Assembly (NCBI GenBank): GCA_021464245.1
Contig: JADCRB010000010.1
Coordinates: 3,986,735 to 4,050,734 of the forward strand
Source of the DNA: Carallia brachiata
Taxonomy: Eukaryota > Streptophyta > Magnoliopsida > Malpighiales > Rhizophoraceae
DNA length: 64,000 bases
Direction of reading: 5' to 3'
How positions within the stretch are numbered: position 1 is the first letter of the stretch; each line of letters opens with the position of its first letter. Below the pieces are notes generated by a model. The model worked only from the letters and a program-made list of their open reading frames with translations. It did not search any database and was not told the origin of the DNA. Shown here piece after piece: positions 12,137 to 25,500 of the stretch. The position numbers were made by a program, and so were the translations under genes.

Positions 12137-12897
12137 TGCTACTGCTGCTGATATCTTGCATTTTTTACGCCTCCAGCTGATGTCTTGTGCTGAGTGGATT
12201 TCAGCATGAAGAGACATTGAGGATTGGCAATGAAAAGGACGTGCACAGCCATGATAGAAGGCCGGCAGGACTTATGAAGCTGATGCATTTTTTACGTCGA
12301 GATGTTTGAGAATGACTGCTTTCCACTACCAGGATGTGGTTACCTTGTATCTATAACATTCATCTTGATTTACGGTCGATCTTACTTTTCACTTCTGCCT
12401 TTATATTCATCAATGCATTTGTCGGTTGTCGTCAGAAATGTCAAAATATATCCAAGACGTTGGGGAAGCTGCAACCCATGATCAAATTTCCTAGTATCTC
12501 TGAATGTTAAACGCCACGGTTGTTGTTCTGTTTTGTCTCCATTGTTTTGGCATAATTTCTTCTTTTCCTTCTCCTACTCTTATTGAAGGGAAAAGCAGGA
12601 GTTAGAACTCCTCCAATACGTGAGGCTAGTGCCTGATAAATCAATAAATTGACCGGTTCATTCGCAAAGAAACTGATCTATTACCAGTGTTCGGGAAAAG
12701 TGTAAGTTGCAAAACACCAATTCCTACCCTAGCAATGCATATCTTTGCATTGCCTAAATTGGCATAACCTGCAAATTTAGGACCTGAATTAAATTTAATC
12801 AATTGTATTGCTAACAACATTGTCGATGACTACATGATCTAGTGGCTGGCAGAGCCTTGAAAATAACAAACATTCGCCCGATTTTATCCACTTCATT
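12137..12897. other. Convergent intergenic region
   Basis: The 3' flanks of the plus-strand DUF4378 gene and the minus-strand MYB gene meet here, and both 3' UTRs presumably lie within it. No further gene is seen. Confidence 0.5.
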
Positions 12898-15800
12898 TCA
12901 TAATTCCCCACTACTTGTGTGATCACCACCTCCTGTCCACTCCCAGTCAAGCCATTCGTCATCAAACCTTGAATTGTTAGATAGTAGAAAACAATTATTA
13001 TACCGACCCTCACTCTCATTTGGGCTCCAAAATCTGCTGCTGGTCACACTTTCTCGATCACTTGTGGCCTTTCTGTCAGGACCCATGACCCCATTCTCCC
13101 TCTCCCCCATTGTACCAAATGTCAACCCATTTTGTTGGGTATCATTGCCTATTGGGTCACCAACTTCACCTTGCAGAACATATTTAAGACGCTTTACTTC
13201 ACTGTCCAGCCATTCACATGGTCCCAAACCCTCAGTAGTGTCTCTCCCTTTACTTACTGTTTCTTCAGTGCACCCCCATGAGCCCTGCACTTCCAGGCTT
13301 GTTGGGTCTTCTACTTCATGTACTTTTGGGCCACCAGAGACTAAACCCATTATTTGGGAATCCCCTGCATTTCCCGTGCTGTTTGTGGTAGGTTTATCAA
13401 GTACTTCGGGAATTGTCAACTTCTTGGCCTTCCCGAAGGACATTAATATGGCATTGTGCTTTTCCATGGCTGAGCGGCTAAGTTTACTGCCTTTATGCTT
13501 GCTTGCCGCCCCAACGATATTGGCGGCAATCATGGCGTACGGCATCCAATCACTTGTAGACTTGGCGAAGCTGTAGATTTTTCTGCTTAGATGGGAGTTC
13601 CAGTAGTTCTTTATCTCATTGTCTGTTCTTCCAGGCAGATGGGCAGCAATGAGGGACCACCTAAAAACAACCAGAACCATTAATGATAGTTATACCATGC
13701 GACAAATTCAAATGAATTAGTTTCACTTTCACAGTGCTTCACAACCATTATTTTTGAGCCAGAAATTGATAGATTTTGACATGGAATGACTGGCGTTAGC
13801 ATGATAGTACTGTCATTAATCCTTTTTTTTTTAAAAAAAATTTAAGCTTTTTTTTTTTTTGGGCAAACAATCACAAAATGTGCCATAAGAATGATAAAAT
13901 GGACGACAAACATGACAAAATATACAATAAGCTTTGAAGCAATGTTTTTTTTTCCAGTTTGTTGTACATTTTATCATTTTATTAGCATACTGATTTCAGC
14001 ATAATGTCACTCAGGAAATCCTTCTTCCAAATTCTCAGTCTGGGTAACTTTTTTGATTATATTTATCTAAAAATGTTTACGGAAATAGTTAGTGGCCAAA
14101 TGTTTTGGTCAAAAAATGGCCAAATTTGAATAAGACAAAAAAAAAGTTTGGAAATTTTTTTTTTAAATCAAGATTTTATAGGTAATACTAATTATATTTA
14201 AAACAATATTAAGTATATTTAAAATTTAATTTTTTTATAAAAACTAAAAAAAAGAAAAGTATGGACATTAAGTGACTATACTAATATTCATATAAGTATA
14301 ACCACCTAATGGAGCTCAAATGTTTAATTGTACTTTTTTCGTGCAACTCTACCATGCCCAAACAACAATTGGCTACTATGTTGGTCTGCCAGGTGTTCAC
14401 TTAGAAAATTTTCATAAGGAGAATCAAAAAAACGAAAAAGATCCATTGGTTTTGTCATGTAGGCTAACTTTATCCAAGAATGTGTCATTATATCAAGTTC
14501 TGTCTTTGCCATTACATATGCACAAACACATTGTATATCACACATGGATACTGTACATATATGTAAATGGTGTGGGATTTTTTGCATTAAGTTTGGTTCA
14601 TTAATTCAATAAGCAAGGTAAATTTCAGTTCAAACTGCAACTCTTCTCTGATGGGCTAATTCCAAATGAAGGGGGGAAAAAAAAGCATTAGAAAAGAAAG
14701 GAAAAGACGTACGGACTGGGTAGTAATGGGTGACCAAATTAAAAGAAGTGTCATGAATTGATTCACACGTCTTGCGGGTTCCTTAAGTTACTCCACCTTT
14801 TGGAAAGACAAATTAAATTACGCTCGTGAGCCACTGGTGAACGTTTAAAACTTTAAATTCTATATTGAACCATTAAACTTCGCATTTCACACGTTAAAAC
14901 ATATAGTTCTGGTATATGGATATGGAAAATTTCATACGTTATTAACAAATGTAAGACATTTTTCAGTGGACACATATTTTCTCATCTCTATCGCATTTAT
15001 TTAATCGATAGTTTTGCGTCAAAAAAAAAATCGATAGTTACCCATTTTATGTGTAATTTTCATATTTTTTGGACAATATGCATACATGTATCTATGTTAA
15101 TTTTTTTAGAAAAAATAAATAACCAAAATATTCATTCAGGATGATATTATTTTGAGTCTCACTTAAATAAAAAGTAACATATAAAACTCAAAATAATATT
15201 TGTATGATATCATTCTAATCAAATTTTAACTAATTTTTTAGTCATGTGATAATGCTCTTTTTTTTTTTTAAGTTGTATACTTATACTCGCAATTATCCGT
15301 GTTTATTTTTAAAAAATATTTTGAATTTATTACTAAAATAATATTTTGAAGTCACTGTTTGCACATTTATAAATACTATATATATGCAATCACTAGGTAC
15401 GATGCATATTGCTACACCACTTGTGTTATTCTCGCGTCAAACTCATGTCCACGAAACATTTTCCTAATATTACTTGAGATCACTTATCAATTAGATTTCA
15501 AATTTTGCCATGTTTTTGGTGAGAGGTGACAGAAGTCAACAAAGTACAACGAACTTTTAAAAGTCCCATACCCTTAATAAAAATTTGGTTTAACTAATGA
15601 TAGTTATAGCCTTGTAGGTGACCTTATTGTATGGGCATCATATATCACATTAAATAAGATAGAGAAATATTACCAAAAAAAAAAAAAAAAAAAGACAGAG
15701 AAATCAATTATTATGACATTCCATTTGCAAAACAAGCTTTGTAGGAACAACTTGTTGCGTGCTAATGCGTGTGGTGTAATGAAAAGTCTCAATTTGGACG

Positions 15801-18256
15801 TATGAACTGACGATCCATACCAAAATGGATCCAACTACATCCACCGAGCCGTGGCATGCTTATTATATTATTTTGTTATTTTTTTTAAAAAAATTAAAAT
15901 TAAATTTATATGCATGTTATTTTAAAATAAAATATAAAATATAAATATTATATAAGATTCATTACCAAATTTTTTTTTCTTGTAATACAATATAAATAAT
16001 AATTATTATATTTATATGTATAGATGTGTGTACTTACTATTTTAATATATAACATCAACATCTGTTTTTACTTCCCTGGCCGCGGGGGGCGGGGGGAGAT
16101 AACGCGTAGTAGCATTAAATTATTGATGAATGCTTCGGCCAATAAGTTCTGAGTTTTAGGGTTGTCTGGCACCAGCTGGTCCTCTTTTATAGAACTTTTC
16201 AGCAAATTGGACCAAAAGCCTAAAGAAAGAGAGAAATGAAGACTGACACGTAACTTACCCTATATGATCTTTTTTGTTTATCCATTTAGCAAACATAATT
16301 AAGGGAATTTTCGTAGACATCAAAAAAATAGACATAAAAAAGTGAGATTGAGGGTTGGAAGTGATTAGCAGTTGTGAGTTCTACACAAGGTTATCAGAAT
16401 CGGACTGATTATCGAACTGAAAATATTAGTAAGTTAAGGTTCAACCGGTTGAATCAGTCGAACCGATATTTGAACCGGTATTTAATAATATATATGTGTA
16501 TAAAAGTAATTATAAAAATAATATTTATAGATAGTGATTAATTTTTGTATTTTTAATGATGAAATTGAAATTTTTAATAGATTTAGGACTAAGTTGAACT
16601 TTTACGGTTTTAACCGATCCGAGTCACCCTTCGAAATTTACCTAAACCAGCCCGGACCACCGGCCGGTCCCCGGTTCAACCGGTCCGACTGACCGGTCCG
16701 GTCCGGTTCTGACAACAGTGGTTCTACATCTTTTAAAAAGTGTTCTTTTTCTTGAAATTTCCAAAATTTTTGTTAAAGAAAACACCTAATATATATCAAG
16801 AATTGTGCAACAAGCATTATGGTATGTATAACGAGTTATCAAAAAATAAATTTCATTTTTATTGCATATTGTTTTATGTTGTTTTATATTTGTTGCACGT
16901 TTTGTAATTTTTATAATTCATTAGTTTTTTTTTTTTTTTGGACAGAAAGCTTCAAATTTAAAAAAAAAATAATAACAATAATCTTTTAAGACATGTAGTA
17001 CATGTCTCACGTCATTCCATCTCCCTTATTCCATCTCTCTTATGTACGTTTTTCTTTATCTATACGATAGGACTCTATAATTAACTGAATACATACCAAC
17101 CGCTATGCCAATTAATTCTAGGTATCCACGAACACTTTAACTATTTTTTGTGAACCAACCAATCCTCAATATTTTTTTACCTATATATAAATTCAATTGA
17201 TTAAACATAGATTTACATTGTAATATTATGGTAATTAATTAAATGCACATATGTAATTCTCATAAATTAATTATGATCATGCATTGAAAGACAAATTGTA
17301 CAACAAATGATCATGTAAATAAAATGCGTAGACTCGCATTTGTAACACATATAATTCGTCGGCGTTCATGTAATTTTTTTTAATGTTTTTAATAAATGTA
17401 ATATTTGCGTCTGATTAATAGTAGTAACAACCTCTGAGGGAGCCAAAAAAAAAAAAAAATGAAAAGCATGAGCGATGTTGACATAGCCATGTGTAATCAA
17501 ACATAGGGCTACTGGATGTTCCATGTACTCATTAGTTCAATGGGGGAAGTGTGAAGAAAATTGTGCCACAATGAATGATGAGAAGAATATAAAAAATAAA
17601 AGGAAAAAAAATGACCTGTTGCCCACAGCTGCATGCAGCTTAACAATGGTCTCTTCCTCTTCTTTAGTGATGCTCCCTCTCTTCAAATCGGCTCTCAAAT
17701 AGTTAATCCATCTGAGTCTGCAACTCTTGCCACACCTCAACAGACCTTTAAAAAAAAAAAAAACACATAAGTTTAATTCTTTAGATGTTTATCGTATATT
17801 AGCCTACATAATACCATGTACCAAACGTAAAGGAATATGAGAAATGTCTCTATCACAGTGCTAAAAGCTTTGTTAGCTATGACTTTCTGATCATTTAGTT
17901 AAATAACGTGACTTCGATATCTATCAAAAAATTTTAATCACAGCGCTCACATTATTTAGTCAAAAAATTTTATGAACTTAGTAAAAGCCTCTAATATTCT
18001 TAGGATCATTACTGGCAAAATATTTACCTATATATACTTTAAAAAAAAAAAAAGTAAAATGTTATATATATATATATTGAAGAATTAAATAAACCATGCG
18101 TTAGTAGCTAGCTAGCTAGCTACCCGCATTTTTGGGCAGTGATCTCCAAGAGCCCTCTCCATTTGCAAGAATGTAATTCTTTAAGATCTCGTCTTCCTCA
18201 GCTGTCCACCTCCCTTTCTTCAACCCCACCTTCTCGCAACATGGTGATCTTCCCAT
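12898..18256 (-). CDS. R2R3-MYB transcription factor, flavonol-regulator (subgroup 7) type, 341 aa
   Basis: Three exons join in phase: 18124-18256, 17616-17745 and 12898-13660, with a 3.96-kb second intron. The start [20 protein letters not shown] is the canonical R2R3-MYB opening. R2 covers about residues 14-64 ([20 protein letters not shown]) and R3 about 67-115 ([20 protein letters not shown]). R3 lacks the bHLH-binding signature because its leucine positions are Thr and Ala and the final Arg is His. This agrees with MYB11/12/111-type factors, which act without a bHLH partner on CHS, F3H and FLS promoters. Next to R3 is [11 protein letters not shown], partly like the subgroup 7 motif. The acidic, Trp-rich end (DEWLDWEW) could be an activation segment. 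Nearby TBL and BXL genes match the Arabidopsis MYB111 neighbourhood. Subgroup assignment is an inference; the MYB identity is certain. Confidence 0.9.
16386..16720. mobile_element. hAT-type MITE, 335 bp, inside MYB intron 2, with perfect 8-bp target-site duplication
   Basis: The element is flanked by GTTCTACA at 16378-16385 and again at 16721-16728, a perfect 8-bp duplication. The left end reads CAAGGTTATCAGAATCGGAC and the right end on the other strand reads CACTGTTGTCAGAACCGGAC, so the terminal inverted repeats match well. The interior has the same AACCGG/CCGGTT words as the 684-1411 element, placing both in one family. It has no ORF and lies in the long second intron of the MYB gene, away from its splice sites. 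Confidence 0.85.
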
Positions 18257-21228
18257 CTGCTCTATATATACTACTTGAATAGCTAGAAACGTATAAATTT
18301 ATCCCCAATAGACCACTCTTTCTGCAAAGAACTGATGATCAATCATTCGAATGAACTGTATATAGGAAAAAAAAAGTGGGGAAAAAAAAACAACACTGTT
18401 TCTACAAGTACTGGAAAAGAGAGATTTTTGTGTTTGTTTGAGACTGTGAGACTTGGCAGGGGTTCTGGGTTGGTTGTTTACTTAGTAATAATCATATATA
18501 GACATTGATAGCACAGGGGAGAAAAAGAGGACTGTGACAAAGACACGACAGCGGTGACAAAACTGGCGACGTGTGTCCATTAGGATCTCATGCATAGTCG
18601 TCCGCTCTTGCGGGTCAAGTTTCACGTACGAAACTATGTCAACTGAACTTCTTGCCAAAAAGGTTTTGATTATCAATGTATATTCAACTAAGTCAATGAA
18701 TTTATCAATTCAGCCAATGAACTTTAGCTCCTTTCGGTTAATGCTTAATGGACCTTTCAGAGTTGTTCAAACGCTGAGATTTTCTAGTTCAAGTCATAAC
18801 TTAGAGCTAATGAAAAACTAAATAAATAAATATTGATTCTCGTATGCACCTCAAACATGTTGAGAATATATCTTTTCATTTTATATATGATTTTTTTTAT
18901 CTCGAAGAACTAAAATTTGAATTCAAGATAAAAAAAAAAAAAAGAGATATGTTACTCTAATGTTAGATATTATAGCTAATTTGTCCCAATGTCGTCAATT
19001 TTTTGGTCTGTAAAGAGATGGTAACTCATCATTAGAGATAAATGTTATAATTAACATGTTCCACTGTCGTCAACTTTTTAGTTTGTAAAGAAATGTTAAC
19101 CCATTAATAGAGAGGAAGAGGAGTGAGATTTAAACCTTAAATTTTTCAATTAAAAATATATACTTTCAACCACTCCAATTCAACTAAAATAAATCCTTAA
19201 AAATGATGACAAATCATCCTAAAGAGAGAGCGAGAGCGCTCAAATGTGTAAGCCGGCGCCCTTCAAAAAGTGCTGCTCGCATCTTGCTAGCAAGCCTATA
19301 TGGATCAATATAGAAATTGGCATATTACCAACATGGGTATATATAATCATTGGTAACATTTTTAAATGATTGCAATTAATGGTTAAAATTATTTTTTTTC
19401 TGTTAAAACATGAGCTTGAATTCGTATGAAAAAATTATATCGGGTACTAGGGCCTAGACATATGAAAAATTAGAGCGGAATAAACTCAAATTTGTCAAAT
19501 TTCAACTGATACCCAACATGAAGCCACTGAAGAAATTTGATTTATCAATTAAACTCTCTAACAAAGACAAAATATCCACAGAAGAAAAAGAGAAAAAAAA
19601 AAAAAACTAAGGGTTATGGAACAGCTCCGAGGTCTACGTCAATTTGAGGCTTTACATTTTGCAGTTGAATTTGTTGAGAAATTTAATGGGGTTTGTGTGA
19701 AGCAGTTGGATACTAAATTAATTTGAATGAGGCTTTCACAAGGTAGGCTAGCGCTCACTAAACCCGCACCCCAAGACATAGTAAAGGGCTGCGATTGGAC
19801 CACAAGCAGTGCCACCTGCATTCATGAGTTTTGATCGTCCACCTTTCACATGAATCTACATTCTTTTTGTCCCTCACTTGTCTTCACCAAATTTCTGGCC
19901 TTCTTGCAGATCCTGACCTTCGACCAATATACAGGGGTTATTATAAATTCATCTGCTTTAATTTCGTTTTTCATCTCTTTAAAAAATCTGTGAGAATGGG
20001 TTTTAACGTGCGGTTATAAATTTCAGTTACTAAAATCGTTTGAGGTTTAACACTTATATGATAAGTTATAACATTGACCGAATTGATACTATAACTGTGT
20101 TCTCCATTTTGTTGACCAAAATTTGATTTCTGGGATTCTACCAAGAGAAGCTAAATTAATTGTGAATCTTCTAATCTCGATCCTAATTATTACTTGTCTT
20201 CACCGACACGAAGAAACAAACTTCATCAGACACAAAAGCAGAAAGAAAGATATATAGAAGCCAAATATTGGAGTTATAATAAAAAATACAATATTAAATT
20301 AATAGTTCTTAGACCTTCATATGACAAGCTAATAGTTATTATTCTTATATTTTATCACGAAGGCCACGTTTTAATTTTTAAAAAGAAGAATAGAATATAT
20401 GAGAAATGAAAGAACTATTTATATTATATAACTCATATAATTTAATAAGCTTATTAATGGTTGGAGAACAAAAAAAAGTCCTTAAGATAGTATCTGTATG
20501 AAATCTTTTAGCCCATCTACTTCACATTTTATAACATAAGTCAATGGATTAGGATGCTGACAACAAGATGGCGGCTTAAATTAGTTTTCAACTGATTGGT
20601 GATAAGAAGATTGATCATGTTGGATTCTAATAAGTATTGGGCCTCTAATTCTCAAAAGGCATGCCCTTTCGGCTTTTCTTTAATCTTCTGAAACAAGGCG
20701 ACACATCAAGTTTATTCACCAAGAAAGAACAAATGTCGCCCATAGTTTTCAATACAACATGGAACTGGGACCCCTTCAAAATTTCAACATCATTCTTGGT
20801 ACATTCATGTGAATAATATGGCCATCCAAGGTTATAGTTTGATGGTAATTTGACATATTTTTTGTCACATTAATTTAAGTTTAAGTTTCTTTGTTAATGT
20901 TTGCCCACAATTAAAAAGGGTGAGTTATGTAGAAAATTTAGTAGTGAGTTCCTAATTTGTTAACATTATAGTCGGATATAAAGGAGATCCACTTAAACTT
21001 AATAATATTTCGGTGATGAATCTGTCTTTTGGAGTGATTGAATATAGGCTTCCAATGGTTACCGAGTCAGTCTCGACACAAAAATATTATAATCAAACAT
21101 ATACTTGTGAGCACATTTTTTTGTTTGATCAACAAAAAAAGGTGAATAACATGCATCATGCATTGGTGAAAACTTTGGTATCCGGACTTGCTAAATTTGC
21201 CGATGCCTGCAAAGTTTCTAGCGGTCCA
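18257..21228. other. Intergenic and MYB upstream region, no gene recognised
   Basis: About 3 kb of AT-rich sequence includes the MYB promoter region with several ACGT-core words near 18565-18630. Open frames here are short and without domains (19639-19821, 19831-20019, 21013-21246). Confidence 0.4.
18491..18501 (-). promoter_or_regulatory. Candidate TATA box of the MYB gene
   Basis: On the minus strand the bases read CTATATATGAT, about 235 bases before the ATG. This would give a 5' UTR of about 200 bases. It is a motif match only. Confidence 0.35.
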
Positions 21229-21578
21229 GTAAAAAAATATCACTAAATTTATTTAAAAAAATAAATTTAACATTAATTTTAAAAATTATTTATTTATCCT
21301 TCTTTAAATATTTTTGTAACAAATTTAACACGCAATAATTTTATATGAATAAAATTTATCAGTTTCGATGATAAATTTATAGACGTATATTTGTTTTGAT
21401 AATATAATAATCATATAAATTAATCTCACATCATTGAAACAGATAAATTATATTTAAAAAATTTTACAGCGTGTCAAATTTATTATAAAAACATTTAAAG
21501 TGAAGTAAATTATTACTTTTTAGAATTAATGTTAAATTTATTATTTTAAATAAAATTAGTGATATTATGATATATTAA
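21229..21578. mobile_element. Palindromic AT-rich MITE (family copy 1)
   Basis: The left arm (about 21236-21295, ATATCACTAAATTTATTTAA onwards) is the near inverse complement of the right arm (about 21511-21570, ending TAAAATTAGTGATAT). The arms are around 60 bases with few mismatches. The core includes GAAACAGATAAATT followed by TTTAAAAAATTTTACAG, a phrase that recurs in the copy near 43 kb. No ORF is present. The superfamily is not determined because the target-site duplication is unclear. Confidence 0.6.
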
Positions 21579-21754
21579 CTTTCTATTGTATAGAAGGTTA
21601 ATATAATAGCTAAGTCCGAAAAAACCAACTAGCTGAAGACTAACGAATAGGAATATTGTAGCCGAATGAGGTCATGAAGATTTTCATTCTCGGCTTTGCC
21701 ATTTTATTTCAATTACTCTGCCAACATACCAACAGGCAGAATAACAAATGAGAC

Positions 21755-21786
<32 letters not shown>
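21755..21786. repeat. (GA)n microsatellite
   Basis: An almost pure AG dinucleotide run with one AA interruption, lying in intergenic DNA. Confidence 0.85.
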
Positions 21787-22576
21787 GAAAAAAGAGATCT
21801 CTAGATTGGCAAAGAGCGGCATGGTGGCCTGTCATTAAGGCACAAACATCATGCCATCGCCTTTATGGGGCAGTAGGTGGTCCAATTTCATGGGCGCCCT
21901 GACTCAGCATGACCATGATTCGAGATCTTAAGCAGCTAGAATTTTCCACGTTTATACCTGGCAATCTCAGCACTTAATGAACGACAAATACACAAGGTAA
22001 CAAAAGGCAAGTACGCCTAAAGATCCAGTCTCTCAGTCTTCGTTGACAATAGCCTGGTCGGAATATGCTTCAGCACAAGATGAGATTCCTGATAGGTATG
22101 TAGCATGGGAAAAGAAGCAAGTACACTTCTGGACCAACGCCATTTATCAATAAGGGCAATTTAATCCGCTGGAATTTGTCACCAAGAAGATTTAGATGAG
22201 GTAGTATAGAATTGAAGTCATCTCCAAAACTAAAAGTCTCGAGTTCGATGAGTTACAATCAGATCCAATGAACTAAAAAAAGACTCAGGTGAGGGAGTCC
22301 CAATGCTAGGAGTCACTGAAATGACCGCAGGAGAGCCTTGATCTATCATCAAAAGAGGAAGACCAAAAAAGGCCACAACCATGCTTATCATCATTGTCAA
22401 TTGGTCTATATAATGATTCTGTATTGACAGTATCATCATAGCCAGAAAAAATTCCCTCACAGGGAAGCTTTCATTAGATGCTGAATATTCACACCACGTG
22501 TTAATTTTACATGTTGAAATATGTACTTTCTTTGTTTGCAAAAATTATAATTCTTGAAGCCCTTCCTCCAACAAGC
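21787..22576. other. Downstream flank and 3' UTR side of the AMSH3 gene
   Basis: No supported gene is seen. A 103-codon minus frame (22230-22541) has no recognisable domain and probably overlaps the AMSH3 3' UTR. Confidence 0.4.
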
Positions 22577-25500
22577 TTATCGAAGATCAACAACCTCAAA
22601 ATTTAACTTGGAATTCATGTAGACGTGAGAACAGTGCTCGTAAATTGGGCTGCCGTCCAAAGGCTCTTCATGAGGATGAAAACCTCTTTGCTGACAATTG
22701 CGGATGGTAGACACACCACCAGGATCTGATAGATGAAATATGCCCTGTGGACTGCAGTAACAAGTGGGAAGTTAGCTAAAATTAAGGATGATAAGAGCAG
22801 GTAGGAATTTCAGTACGGTAGTCATAATACTTTCACAGCATAGATAGAATGTTAATGGTAATCTTTAATTTCATAATTTTAAACCTTTTGTCATCGAAAT
22901 GTTCTCAATGTCGACATAGTGCAGTTGAACAGGTCAATCAAGATACTAGGCAGAAGTTTAGCCTATATTTTTCAACAAATGGTTAAAGTTTTCCAAGCCA
23001 AACACACTTTGCTGAATTATAGATAAACCTCTGAGTGACTATATCAATAAGCAAATATGAAGTCCGTACATATAAACTTTAAATGCTGCTGAATACCAAG
23101 TGCTTATTTCAGTAATTTTGCATGAGCTAAGTCTAAGGAATTCATCACTTGTACCGGAAAGGTAACTTACCATGAAGAATCAGTTGGGGCCACAACAATG
23201 GCTATTGCTTCAGGCAACATTATCTAAAAGGAAGAACAAAGAATGGCTTTTAGCAATATTTAAGATGTTGACAAAAAGTCAAGAAAAAGAGCAAGAAAAA
23301 TGAAGACTTCGTCTGATGGCTGATCATGATTGAATTCTAACGATCAAGCAAGAACATAAGGAGCATTGTGCACTAGACAACTATACACTAAACCAACAAT
23401 AGGAGAAAATACAACCCATATTCATTGTTACCTGATATGAGTAATGAGTGTGCAGATCAACTGATGACATGAAACAGGTCTGCGATGGGTGCGTCTGGAA
23501 ATTCACACAAGAAATCTAAGAATGAGCTAAAACATAAAGTCAAAAGAAATCTGCTTAAAGAGGGGGATAGAAACACTAATCATTACATCCTGAGAAAAGG
23601 TAGCAGTAGCAAGCTAACCAAAACATTTTAGCATTTGTATATATAAAGTCATAAGAGTAAGCAGCAATGAACCATAATTCTGTTTGGGAGAAAGAATGAA
23701 ATATGTAATCCAACCACATTTTCAACATTTTTTATAAAAATGTTTTCAATATAATTACCGGCCCAACAAAACCAAGATGGCCATTGATATACTTACATGA
23801 ATCCATCCAAGCTGAAAAAGTGAGAGTCTGTCTTGAACTTCAAACATCTCCTCCTCATTCAATGTCTGACACTGAAAAATAACAGTAGTTTGAAGGCAAC
23901 AGCATAGGCAGCAAGCACATAAGTGCAGATATCTTATTGATGTCTATTAAAGCCATAATGCATGATTTTTGGTCACAATGCTTGCCCAATATCCAATCAT
24001 CTATCATAAAAGTAAAGTTAATTATGCACCTAAAGAAAAGTAAAAGTTAATTGTGCGATAATATGTCATAACTCAATTGGTTTCAAGCAATCAAGCTTGG
24101 ACCCTGAGCGTGAGTGTAAGGAAGCTAAATAAGGTAATAAGAAAACCATATGTAGTTAGAAGCAACAAAATGAAAACTTGAAGGCAGAAGAAATATAGTC
24201 TTACCGAATCTGAAGTTGACTCTTGCTTTGGGACTATGAGTGCAGTGATATGGAAAACCCTGTTTTTCTACAAAAATGAGCTAAATTGTTAGAAAGCACA
24301 ATGATGAGCTGCCATCATTTAAGTCAAAATGAGATGTACAATTTTGTATCCCTAAAATCCTAAATCCATTACCAGTCGACCAGCAAGGACACCACATGTT
24401 TCTAAATTCTTCTCTGTATTTGCCCGAGCCAATCTCAGGAAATCTTGCATCAAAGATACAGGCTGCAGTAGTTATACCAAGAGATTGTAAGAACGTAGCA
24501 TCATGAGGATCAATACTTAGGTAAATGAAGACCAAGTGAAAGGAAAAATGTCTTGAAATTGACATCCAAGAAAGCAAAAGAAATACTAGATCTGTCCAAG
24601 AAAGCATGACGTGTCAAAAAGAGAAAAGGGGGAACATGCATGGCAATGAAACACTTACAACATGTACATGTTGATAGGAATTGGAGTTTGGCAAGCCATC
24701 TTGTGAAGGTTTTGCTGCTCCAGGTCTTGGATCAGCAACTTTAGATGGAGGGATTGGAGTTAATTCCTGCTGCACTTGAGCAAGAACTGGAGGAGGTGAA
24801 GGTTGCCTGAGACCGACAAACTGGAAAGTATCTTCCCTTTCTTCACCGGTTAGCTTAAGACAGGATTCCTCAGCTGGACGTGACCATCCACCATCATCTA
24901 AGGACAGCACTGATTCCATTGTAGACACAGCCTCCCCAGAATAGTAATCTTTTACTGCGACAACATCATATTGTCCGGCCGGATTCAGGCTATCATACCA
25001 TGGATGACATGAAAAAAAATGTTACAAGCAGGGGCAATTTAAAGAGAGAAAATTAACATATATCTTTAAACACAGTCAACAGTTTGAGTTAATTCAAATA
25101 AAAAAGCATGGAATAATAATATCAGAGGAAGAAGGGAAGAAGACTCCATGGTGGAGATCCTCACTTTAGATTTTCAGTGGGGATCAAGTCGGTACTGCTT
25201 GGATACTGAACCTGCATTACACAAAAGGACTAATTAGTACTTGGAGTTTGCATGTTTTTTTTTTTTGTTGCATGCTGTTCTGAACAAGCAGAACAGACGG
25301 AAAATGAAAATAAAAACCATAAGGAACCAGACAATAAATTTACCTTTATCTCTGCACTAGGCCCTAACCACTGACTCCGAAGACCAGTTGGACCTAAGAA
25401 AGAGTGTCTAGACAAAGTCTCTTGCTTGGGAGGAGGCAGACAAATAGATCTGGACATACGTACAAACAACAATGGTTTCTAAGAGAAACTAGCAAAATGG

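Noticed and set aside
12974..13576. 200-codon plus-strand frame
   Set aside because: It is antisense to the third exon of the MYB gene, which is clearly the real coding strand.
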